Source of the DNA: Olsenella uli
GTDB taxonomy: Bacteria; Actinomycetota; Coriobacteriia; Coriobacteriales; Atopobiaceae
Direction of reading: 5' to 3'
Assembly (NCBI RefSeq): GCF_901212655.1
Contig: NZ_CAAKON010000024.1
Span: 28,043 to 87,150 of the forward strand
Length of the DNA stretch: 59,108 nucleotides
Shown: piece after piece, positions 52,922-59,108 of the stretch
Layout of the letters: every line of letters starts with the position of its first letter
Numbering within the stretch: position 1 is the first letter of the stretch
Made by a program: the position numbers and the translations under genes
Notes under the pieces: generated by a model
The model's database searches: none
The model's input: the letters and a program-made list of their open reading frames with translations, nothing else
What the model was told of the DNA's origin: nothing

Positions 52922-54103
52922 TTACCGCACGAAGCCGCCGAACGGGTCCTCCACGTCCAGCTTTGCGAGCTCGTCGCCGCGCATCGTCTCGATGTAGGCG
53001 AGCACGAGCGGGGCCACGCCCTTGGCGTCGTTGGTCACGACGGGCTCGCTCATGTAGTAGCCAAAGGTGCCGTCGCGATGCTGCTTGTTGCCAAGGCCCG
53101 CCACCAGGCAGATGTTGCCCAGCGCCAGCTCGCCACCCTCTTCGGAGAGGCACGTGGCGCACACGCCGTCGAACGCACGCTTGCCCACGTCCCACAGGCC
53201 CTTGTCCAGTACGCCCAGGCGAGCGCCCTTCATGATGGCGTTGGCAAAGATGGCGCTGCCGCTCTCCTCCAGGTAGTTGGGAGCGATCCCCGGCAGGTTG
53301 ATCACCTGGTGCCACATGCCCGTCTCGCTGTCCTGGTACGGCAGCATCGCGCCCACGAGCTCTCGGAACATCTCGCCCAGCACGCCGCGCTCGGCCGACA
53401 TGCTCGCGGGCAGGATCTCCCACGCGTCCACGAGCGCCATGGCAAACCAACCCTCGGCCCTCAGCCAGAAGTTGGAGGAGAGGCCCGTTACCGGGTCTGC
53501 CCAGAACTGGCGGCGGCTCTCGTCGTAGGCGTGGTAGTAGAGGCCGTTCTGGGGGTTGCGCATGCGCTCGCGCACTACCTCGAACTGGTGCAGGCTGTCC
53601 GCGCATCCACGGCCGTCGCGATACGCAAGCTCGTACTGCAGATAGAAGGGCTGGGCCATGTAAAGGCCATCGAGCCACACCTGGTTGGGGTATACGGCCT
53701 TGTGCCAGAAGTTGCCCTCGCGCGTGCGGGGCTGCCCGTCCAGCTGCCCGCGCACCACGTCAACGGCGCGGCGGTACTTCTCCTTGCCCGCAAGCTCGTG
53801 CAGGCGGAAGAGCGTCTTGCCGGCGTTCACGTTGTCGAGGTTGTGCTCAGCCGGGTCATAGCGCGCAATCGAGCCGTCCTCGGCCACGAAGTTGTCGATG
53901 AAGGCGTCGGCGAAGTCCAGGTAGTCAGCACGACCGGTGATGTCGTACAACTCGATGAGCGCCTTGATCATGCAGCCGTCGATGTAGTTCCAGCTGTTGG
54001 GCTTGCCGGCGCGAATCTTTTCGATGTTCCACGCGGGCGCCTCGGGCGTCGAGCGCTCCAACAGCTGGTCGATGTACCTGTCCAGGATGGCGTTGCAGCC
54101 CAT
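52922..54103 (-). CDS. GH105/GH88-type unsaturated uronyl hydrolase
   Basis: The 393-residue protein has the (alpha/alpha)6-barrel pattern of YteR/YesR and GH88 enzymes: NYIDGCMIKALIELYDITG near 40, WLDGLYMAQPFYLQYE near 145 (family catalytic Asp), YHAYDESR near 192 and FWLRAEGWFAMALVD near 215. These hydrolyse the unsaturated uronic acid from oligosaccharides made by lyases, giving the keto-uronate that DhuI accepts. There is no signal peptide, so it works on imported oligosaccharides. ATG 54103 follows AAAGGAACC. GH105 rather than GH88 is favoured by context, not proven. Confidence 0.87.
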   Translation of the reverse strand: MGCNAILDRYIDQLLERSTPEAPAWNIEKIRAGKPNSWNYIDGCMIKALIELYDITGRADYLDFADAFIDNFVAEDGSIARYDPAEHNLDNVNAGKTLFRLHELAGKEKYRRAVDVVRGQLDGQPRTREGNFWHKAVYPNQVWLDGLYMAQPFYLQYELAYRDGRGCADSLHQFEVVRERMRNPQNGLYYHAYDESRRQFWADPVTGLSSNFWLRAEGWFAMALVDAWEILPASMSAERGVLGEMFRELVGAMLPYQDSETGMWHQVINLPGIAPNYLEESGSAIFANAIMKGARLGVLDKGLWDVGKRAFDGVCATCLSEEGGELALGNICLVAGLGNKQHRDGTFGYYMSEPVVTNDAKGVAPLVLAYIETMRGDELAKLDVEDPFGGFVR

Positions 54104-54231
54104 GGCGGTTCCTTTCCTTCGCGATGGTCTCTCTCGCTCGCATTGCCCCGCACGGGGCCCCGGCACAATTCGGCACGCCCCCGGCAATGGTCTCCCCTAG
54201 GCGCGCCCGGCTCGGGCCGGCGCACGCTCGG

Positions 54232-54287
54232 AGGCCATAATCTCCGCGAGATGGGCGAGATCACCCATATCGCGGAGATTATGGCCT
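54232..54287. repeat. 24-bp-arm inverted repeat (hairpin)
   Basis: AGGCCATAATCTCCGCGA continues to GATGGG and is inverted with one mismatch at 54264-54287, loop of 8. It lies directly beside the GGGGACAGACCC element, between the permease stop and the hydrolase start. Confidence 0.85.
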
Positions 54288-54298
54288 GCAAGCCCGCA

Positions 54299-54373
54299 AT
54301 TGGGGACAGACCCTTTTGCAACTTCCCTGAAAGCACCCTCAGAAAGCTTGCAAAGGAATCTGTCCCCAATGAC
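54299..54373. repeat. GGGGACAGACCC-type inverted-repeat element, full copy
   Basis: ATTGGGGACAGACCCTTTTG at the left answers CAAAGGAATCTGTCCCCAAT at the right, with CCCTGAAAGC and CTCAGAAAGC between. It ends seven bases before the permease stop codon. Confidence 0.85.
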
Positions 54374-54379
54374 ACGTGG

Positions 54380-55936
54380 CTAGGCGGCGGGCTTGACGGT
54401 GTCTTCCTTGTAGCCCACGTTGTTGTGGCCGAAGCAGTTCTCGTACTTGAAGCCGGAGAGCTCCTCGCAGAGGGCCTTGACCTCGGGTTTCACGTCCTCC
54501 ATGCGGCCACCCTCACGGACGCGCTCAATCTCTGTGGTGAGCACGTCGCACTGCTTCTTGTCGATGTTGATGCGCTTGCCGAGGAACGCGGCGAGGATGA
54601 AGAAGCCGGCGACGCCGATGAGCATGTAGGCGCAGATGGCGATGGGCACGCTCGCGGGCTGCGTCACGTCGGCGCTGTTGCCCGCCGAGCGGATGAAGCC
54701 GGAGACGTCAAGCACGAAGCCCCAGGCCGTGACGGCGATTCCCTGGACGAACTGCTCAACGAACTTCTGGGCCGAGCTGTAGATGCCCTCGCGGCGACGG
54801 AGTGTGATGAGCTCGTCGATGTCCGGGATGTAGTTCAGCGGGATGTCGGGCAGGTACTGGAAGCCAACGTAGAAGAACTTCCAGACGGCGAAGATGATCG
54901 GGTAGGCGATCATGGCGATAGCCGGCGTGGAGAAGCCGGTGATAGAGCCAGCGGCGAACACGTTGAAGGCAACGATGCACGCGGCGCAGCCGAGCGTGGC
55001 GGCGTACCAAGGCAGGTGGAAGCCCTTCTTGGCCATCCAGGCAACCCAGACCACGGTGCAGACGATGGCGACGACCTTGCCGGGCATCTCCATCACGGAC
55101 TCATAGGACTTGGCGATGCCGAGCGCATACACGATGAAGAACGAGAGGCAGGCGCTCCAACAGGCGGCAGCGAGCTTAGTGGAGAGCTGTGCGTAGAGCA
55201 CGCGGCGGAACGAGCGGTTGCGGAAGGTGGAGAGCACGTCGATGACGAGCTTCTTGATGGCCTGGCCCACGCCCTCGATCTTCTCCTGGACAACCTCGTC
55301 AGGCGTGCGCTCCCAGGTGGAGCAGTACACGGCGATGAGCGAGATCAGCATGACGCTCGCGTTGATGGTGGCGATGATGAAGTAGGAGAACGAGTTGGTC
55401 TCGCCAAAGACGCCGAAGCCGAAGCCCACGAGCGCGGCCATCAGGAATCCGGAGATGTTACCGAACATGTGCTTGAAGCCAGTGAGGTACGTACGCTCCT
55501 TGAAGTCGTCCGTCATCTCGATGGTGAGCGTGGGCAGGCTCGTCGCCGTGATGGTGTACGCGACGTTGTAAACCATGTAGAGCACGAAGTAGTACGGGAA
55601 GCCGAAGGGCGTCACCGTGAAGATGAGCGGCTCGGCGAGCATCATGGGCATGGCGAGCAGCAGCCAGAAGCGGCGACGACCGAACTTGCGGCCGATCTTG
55701 GTGGAGTACATGTTGTCGGCGATGAAGCCCATGATCGGCGACAGGATGGCGTTGAGGTAGATGGCCGCAGACGCCACGAGGGCCGCCTCGCCAGCCGACA
55801 GGCCGCATTCGGTGGACAGGAACATCACCATGTAGCTGTGCGTGAACGTGAGGGCTCCGGAGTTGAGCATGCCGCCCATACCGAAGCCAAGGCGCGTCCA
55901 GAAGGTGATCTTGCGCTTCTTTCCCAACTTGAACAT
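54380..55936 (-). CDS. GPH-family glycoside/uronide permease
   Basis: The 518-residue protein has about twelve membrane helices and the GPH (glycoside-pentoside-hexuronide:cation) signatures: FGMGGMLNSGALTF near the N-terminus, SPIMGFIADNM near helix 2, KFGRRRFWLL in the following loop, and SLPTLTIEMTDDFKERT near helix 4. It probably imports unsaturated or saturated galacturonate oligosaccharides. The C-terminal about 60 residues are a charged cytoplasmic tail. Start with GGAAGGATCG. A palindrome GAAACCGGTTTC lies 109 bases upstream. First gene of the transporter-hydrolase-isomerase unit. Confidence 0.88.
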   Translation of the reverse strand: MFKLGKKRKITFWTRLGFGMGGMLNSGALTFTHSYMVMFLSTECGLSAGEAALVASAAIYLNAILSPIMGFIADNMYSTKIGRKFGRRRFWLLLAMPMMLAEPLIFTVTPFGFPYYFVLYMVYNVAYTITATSLPTLTIEMTDDFKERTYLTGFKHMFGNISGFLMAALVGFGFGVFGETNSFSYFIIATINASVMLISLIAVYCSTWERTPDEVVQEKIEGVGQAIKKLVIDVLSTFRNRSFRRVLYAQLSTKLAAACWSACLSFFIVYALGIAKSYESVMEMPGKVVAIVCTVVWVAWMAKKGFHLPWYAATLGCAACIVAFNVFAAGSITGFSTPAIAMIAYPIIFAVWKFFYVGFQYLPDIPLNYIPDIDELITLRRREGIYSSAQKFVEQFVQGIAVTAWGFVLDVSGFIRSAGNSADVTQPASVPIAICAYMLIGVAGFFILAAFLGKRINIDKKQCDVLTTEIERVREGGRMEDVKPEVKALCEELSGFKYENCFGHNNVGYKEDTVKPAA

Positions 55937-56044
55937 TTCGATCCTTCCCGTGTTCCCTGCTGCGGGTGACCTTGGTCAGGCAGGCTTGGAGCGGCCGAAG
56001 GTGTTCGCCTGCCTGCAGATGACCCTGATTTCAAAGTCATCAAT

Positions 56045-56056
56045 GAAACCGGTTTC
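56045..56056. promoter_or_regulatory. LacI-type operator upstream of the permease
   Basis: GAAACCGGTTTC is a perfect 12-base palindrome with the same AAACCGGTTT core as operator O1 at 43144-43158. Related CGGTTTC words stand at about 56229 and 56415. Confidence 0.7.
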
Positions 56057-56607
56057 TTCTGATTTCTTTCGATGACTGCGGAATCAATCATCCCGCGTTT
56101 GAGTGCATTCTATGAGGAAGACGATTCCCGTTTCAAGTCGTTTTACTGGCAGTTCTTAGGCCACCGTGCCACTTGCCGAATTGATGACATTAGTTGCAGC
56201 TGGTCTTCTGAAGCTCTTTCTATGGTATCGGTTTCTATTATCAGATACAGCGAAAGAATGCAGGTAACGGCTTTATGACGCATTATGGGTGCTTACGGTC
56301 AAAACGCGTCGTTTTGAGTCAGATAACTCGATTGTTTCAGGAAATAGGGGTCTATAAGGCCAAATAGCGGCTATTTGGCACATCAAACCATTTCTGCGAA
56401 TGGTCGATGGTCTCGGTTTCAACGGTAGCGGTATTGGGCCCGATTGCGCCAATCTTTGACTGTGTTCCCCTGCTCACGGCGGGCTTACCGCACGAAACCC
56501 CGTGCCTTGAGGCCGTGCCTTGCTCTCGATGGATTCGGCGGCCTACTCTGTGCCTCGAGGCCCAACACTAAACAGGGGCCCGCCGCGCAGGGGCCCGCCG
56601 CGCAGAA

Positions 56608-56648
56608 CTTGAGCCCCAACCCCATTTCGGGGCTGGGGCTCAAGTTTT
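56608..56648. terminator. Long GC-rich hairpin
   Basis: AACTTGAGCCCCAACCCC and GGGGCTGGGGCTCAAGTT pair with one mismatch around ATTTC; TTGCG follows. It is preceded by an exact 15-base tandem duplication of AGGGGCCCGCCGCGC. Confidence 0.7.
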
Positions 56649-56693
56649 GCGTACCCAACCGGGCATCCGCTGGCTATGACGACCGTATCAGCT

Positions 56694-56754
56694 GCAACAA
56701 AGTGGGAGCCTCGTCCCAATTAAGGGATAGCGAGGCTCCCACTTTGTTGCAGAC
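56694..56754 (-). terminator. Perfect 22-bp-arm inverted repeat after the GH28 gene
   Basis: CTGCAACAAAGTGGGAGCCT continues to CG and is exactly inverted at 56733-56754, with a 17-base loop. It is the first strong structure beyond the GH28 stop (256 bases). Confidence 0.6.
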
Positions 56755-56910
56755 TCCGCGCCACACGCGGACGCCGGCCTTGTCGTAGGCCCCGCGCCAC
56801 ACGCGGGGACCGACACTGTTGCAGGCCCCGGGCCACACGCGGACGCCGGCCCTGTCGCCGCCCGGCCCCGCGCCACACGCGGCCGCCAGCCCTGCTGCAG
56901 AGCCGGACCC
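56750..56910. repeat. 36-bp tandem repeat, four units
   Basis: CGCCACACGCGG or GCCACACGCGG recurs with CCACACGCG at 56761, 56797, 56833 and 56873 (spacing 36, 36, 40), linked by ACGCCGGCC-TGTCG. Near the GH28 stop codon. Confidence 0.85.
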
Positions 56911-56950
56911 GCAGCGTGTGGGCGTCAGACAGCCAACCAACAGGATTTCG

Positions 56951-58525
56951 CTATGAGCGCACGACCTCGTCCACGTCGGAGAGGACGAGCTCGTCGCCCT
57001 CCTGGCCCTCGATGGTCACGTGGTCCAGCACGAGGGTCGACACATGCTCGGCATTGAAGCCGGCCTTGCGCATCTCCTCCACCCCGCAGGCCATGGCAGG
57101 CTTGGCCGCCTGCGCGTCCTCGGCAAAATCGATGTGGACGTTGTGCAGCTCGAGACGATCCACCTTGCTCTCGGGCAGGCCCGTGATGTAGGCCGCGGCG
57201 GCGTGACAGCGATGCGCCACGATGTCGCTGAAGTTAAGCGAGGCCACCTTGGGCGTGCGGTCGTCCACCGGCAGCGCCTCCCGACACTGGACGTAGTCGC
57301 TCTTGCCGTCCGGGTCGCAGAAGTAGAACGAGTTCACCACGAACGGCGTCAGCACGTCCGTCATGCGGATGTTCTCAAAGATGATGCCCACGAACACGGA
57401 GTCCTTGCCGCGCCCGCGCCTCGTCTTGACGCGCAGGCCGCGGTCCGTGCGCTCAAACAGGCAGTCGCGCGCCGTGAAGCCGCAGATGCCGCCGGCTGCC
57501 TCCGAGCCCAGCACCACCGAGCCGTGTCCGTCGTGCATGTAGCACTGCTCGATCGTAAGGTCGCGACAGGGCGGGCGCAGTGCCCTCGGCATCGAGAGCT
57601 TGCCGCTCTTGACGGCGATGCAATCATCACCCACGGAGAAGTGGCAGCCCTTGATGGTGACGCTGCAGCAGCTCTCCGGGTCGAGGCCGTCGGTGTTGGG
57701 CGAGACCTTGGGGCCCTCGATGTTGAGGCACCAGAAGCCGAGGTGGCTCGAGAGCACGGGATGGATGTTCCAGCTCGGGCTGTTGCGCACCGTGACGCCC
57801 GCAAGGCTCACGCGCTCGCACTCGGAGAGGAAGAACAGGCGCGGGCGGCACGCGATGCGGATCTTCTTCGCCTCGTACCACCAGTTGTCCTCGTCGTAGC
57901 TCGCCTGGCCGTCGATGATGCCGCGGCCGTAGACCACCACGTCGTGCACGCGCATGCCCATGAGGGCGCCGCAGAACATCTTGCGGCTCTCGCCCTCCCA
58001 GGTGCCCAGGGGCAAAAGGTTGGTGCCCGCGTGGCCCGCACCCGGCTCGCCCTCGAGGTTCTCAGGCAGGTAGGCAAGGTTCTCGCGGTCGTAGCGAGCG
58101 GCGAGGCGCGCGCCCTCCGCGAGTTCGAGCGAAATCTCGCTCTTGAGAAAGAGGCTCGTGATCTTGTAAGTGCCGGCCGGCACGAGGACGCGGCCGCGCG
58201 CGGGGCAGCTCATGATGGCGGCCTGGATGGAGACGGTGTCGTCGCGCTCGCCGTCGCCCGCGGCGCCAAAGTCGCGAACGTTGAGGGTGAAGCTCTCCTC
58301 CTCCGTCACGATGACGGTGCTGGCGACCACGCCCGCGCGCTCGAGGCGCACGCGGTAGACCGTGGAGGGCTCGAGGCCGTCCACATAGGTGACGACCCGG
58401 TCCGTCTCGCCGCGCTCGACGTCGTTGATGTAGAGCTTCCAGGGCTCCCCCGTCTTGAAGATGTCGCCGCTGTGGAGCTCGATTACGGCCGCACGCGCGC
58501 ACTTCCAGGCAACACTGAGCTGCAT
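56951..58525 (-). CDS. GH28 polygalacturonase-type glycoside hydrolase
   Basis: The 524-residue protein has a fibronectin-III-like N-terminal domain (about 1-80) and a right-handed beta-helix with all GH28 landmarks: SPNTDGLDPES near 278, GDDCIAVKSG near 300 (paired catalytic Asp), GHGSVVLGSE near 333 and RGLRVKTRRGRG near 365. GH28 enzymes cleave galacturonan or rhamnogalacturonan by inversion. It lacks a signal peptide, so an exo-type enzyme acting on imported oligomers is likely. ATG 58525 follows AAAGGGAC. It is probably the first gene of the minus-strand pectin cluster, but a 1-kb gap separates it from the permease. Confidence 0.92.
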   Translation of the reverse strand: MQLSVAWKCARAAVIELHSGDIFKTGEPWKLYINDVERGETDRVVTYVDGLEPSTVYRVRLERAGVVASTVIVTEEESFTLNVRDFGAAGDGERDDTVSIQAAIMSCPARGRVLVPAGTYKITSLFLKSEISLELAEGARLAARYDRENLAYLPENLEGEPGAGHAGTNLLPLGTWEGESRKMFCGALMGMRVHDVVVYGRGIIDGQASYDEDNWWYEAKKIRIACRPRLFFLSECERVSLAGVTVRNSPSWNIHPVLSSHLGFWCLNIEGPKVSPNTDGLDPESCCSVTIKGCHFSVGDDCIAVKSGKLSMPRALRPPCRDLTIEQCYMHDGHGSVVLGSEAAGGICGFTARDCLFERTDRGLRVKTRRGRGKDSVFVGIIFENIRMTDVLTPFVVNSFYFCDPDGKSDYVQCREALPVDDRTPKVASLNFSDIVAHRCHAAAAYITGLPESKVDRLELHNVHIDFAEDAQAAKPAMACGVEEMRKAGFNAEHVSTLVLDHVTIEGQEGDELVLSDVDEVVRS

Positions 58526-59044
58526 GGCCCGTCCCTTTCGACATTGGCACCGCTCCCCCGCCGTCGCTCCAGGCGCATTTCCGGCAGCTTTGCTGGTACC
58601 GTTTTCAGGCGCACCAATCGCGCCCGAACCTACCTGAACGCGAGCACAAGGACCTCCGCAAAAGCCTCTCGCGTCGTAACAAACGCAAGCTTAAACGCAA
58701 TGTTGTCTTGTAGCGAATGATGAAAACGGTCCCAACGCAAGATTGGCGCCAAATACAGCGTTGGCATCGGTTCCATCGACCACTCGCAGACAGGCAACAA
58801 CTCCCGCCATTATGCCTTGTTAAGCGGTTGGGTAATTCTGCCCGAGATGAGCGACGCACCATCATGGACAGCATGCGCTTCATCTACCAGCATGTATGTT
58901 TGTAATCTTCCGCTACGGCACTACAAGCATCCGCTCCCCTTACAGGATGTCCAGATGGACTTGTTCGTCTCACCACACTGGCATCGGTTGCAATGGCTCC
59001 ACGCCTGTGCCGCCTCGCGCAACGGCCCTGCCGAGGCACGAAAA
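58526..59044. other. Upstream region of the GH28 gene, no gene seen
   Basis: It holds two oppositely oriented copies of TGAAAACGGTNCCA (58594-58607 minus, 58720-58733 plus) and further CATCGGTTCCA-like words, probably operators. No coding sequence is supported. Confidence 0.5.
58594..58733. promoter_or_regulatory. Pair of TGAAAACGGTNCCA sites upstream of GH28
   Basis: TGGTACCGTTTTCA at 58594-58607 and TGAAAACGGTCCCA at 58720-58733 are reverse complements apart from one base, 126 bases apart (12 helical turns). A regulator could bind both and loop the DNA. Confidence 0.5.
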
Positions 59045-59071
59045 AGGGCGGACCCTTTCGGGCCCGCCCTC
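59045..59071 (-). terminator. Intrinsic terminator after a tRNA gene
   Basis: On the minus strand GGGCGGGCCC pairs with GGGTCCGCCC around GAAA and is followed by five T. Confidence 0.85.
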
Positions 59072-59080
59072 TGCTTTGGC

Positions 59081-59108
59081 TGGTGTCGGAGGCGGGACTT
59101 GAACCCGC
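59081..59108 (-). tRNA. 3' end of a tRNA gene, cut by the window edge
   Basis: The minus strand reads a T-arm GCGGG-TTCAAGT-CCCGC, then an acceptor strand CTCCGAC, discriminator A and an encoded CCA. The anticodon lies outside the window, so the isotype cannot be given. Confidence 0.88.

Larger units (their letters stand above)
55937..56950. other. 1-kb non-coding region with low-GC half and repeats
   Basis: The stretch 56060-56450 is clearly A/T-richer than the window and contains the permease control region and two neat hairpins, TCAAAACG-cgt-CGTTTTGA (56299-56317) and GCCAAATAGC-g-GCTATTTGGC (56359-56379). A 68-codon open frame at 56072-56278 has no ribosome site or known features and was not called. 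The remainder is terminators and tandem repeats. Confidence 0.6.

Noticed and set aside
56072..56278. 68-codon open frame upstream of the permease
   Set aside because: No ribosome binding site, no recognisable feature, and it covers the permease operator region.
58605..58883. Arg/Leu-rich open frame upstream of GH28
   Set aside because: Composition is atypical, no ribosome site is present and it overlaps the putative operators.

Overview
The window is about 65% GC and carries short intergenic gaps, AGGAGG-type ribosome binding sites, frequent GTG starts and a gene set typical of a host-associated anaerobic actinobacterium of the class Coriobacteriia (Olsenella/Collinsella/Atopobium-like). 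That placement is inferred from protein flavour (the Mrp, GGGtGRT, FeoB, split MetH and GPH-transporter sequences) and base composition; no rRNA or other species marker is present.

Layout. (1) 0-10 kb: an Fe-S pair (NifU-like scaffold plus GGGtGRT protein) divergent from the Fe-S carrier ATPase Mrp and an HI0933/BaiN-type flavoprotein, then a DUF308 membrane protein, the manganese exporter MntP, an MFS permease, a zinc-dependent phospholipase C-like protein and a proline-iminopeptidase-type hydrolase. (2) 10-16.4 kb: RmuC, a zinc-ribbon/YARHG gene broken by an in-frame TAG and a frameshift, branched-chain aminotransferase IlvE, a two-gene AbiE toxin-antitoxin module with a palindrome over the antitoxin start, and an internally deleted IS256-type element with recognisable ends. 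(3) 16.4-30.2 kb: carAB with an attenuator-like leader, an unknown membrane protein, MTA/SAH nucleosidase, ahpC plus an inverse-order AhpF divergent from a PerR-type regulator, and a feoA-feoA-feoB iron operon whose FeoB has an unusual acidic insert. (4) 30.5-35.3 kb: a remnant of an ECF transporter S component and a tightly overlapping metF / MetH-activation / metH operon in which methionine synthase is split into two polypeptides. (5) 35-41 kb: a repeat-rich gap and an ABC ATPase with a very large FtsX-type permease carrying a long coiled coil. (6) 41-58.5 kb: the accessory part, apparently a pectin / rhamnogalacturonan utilisation region.

In region 6 a GH28 polygalacturonase-type enzyme, a GH105-type unsaturated uronyl hydrolase, a large protein with weak GH106 (rhamnosidase) resemblance, a sugar isomerase/epimerase TIM barrel and a GPH-type glycoside permease form one minus-strand cluster. 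A DhuI-type isomerase (RpiB/LacAB fold) and a DhuD/KduD-type dehydrogenase form a second cluster next to a LacI regulator. Together they would release, import and convert unsaturated galacturonate to 2-keto-3-deoxygluconate. Palindromes with an AAACCGGTTT core lie inside the dehydrogenase promoter and upstream of the permease, so one LacI repressor probably controls both clusters. A VOC/glyoxalase, a cystine transporter and a ketopantoate-reductase-like gene sit between them.

The intergenic DNA is unusual. At least six gaps carry their own tandem repeats of 34-41 bp (unrelated in sequence from gap to gap). A 1-kb island at 48.1-49.0 kb holds a dispersed 25-bp repeat. GGGGACAGACCC inverted-repeat elements occur three times, and there is a 126-bp element with 14-bp inverted ends. 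The window ends inside a tRNA gene on the minus strand. No CRISPR array, prophage or rRNA was found.
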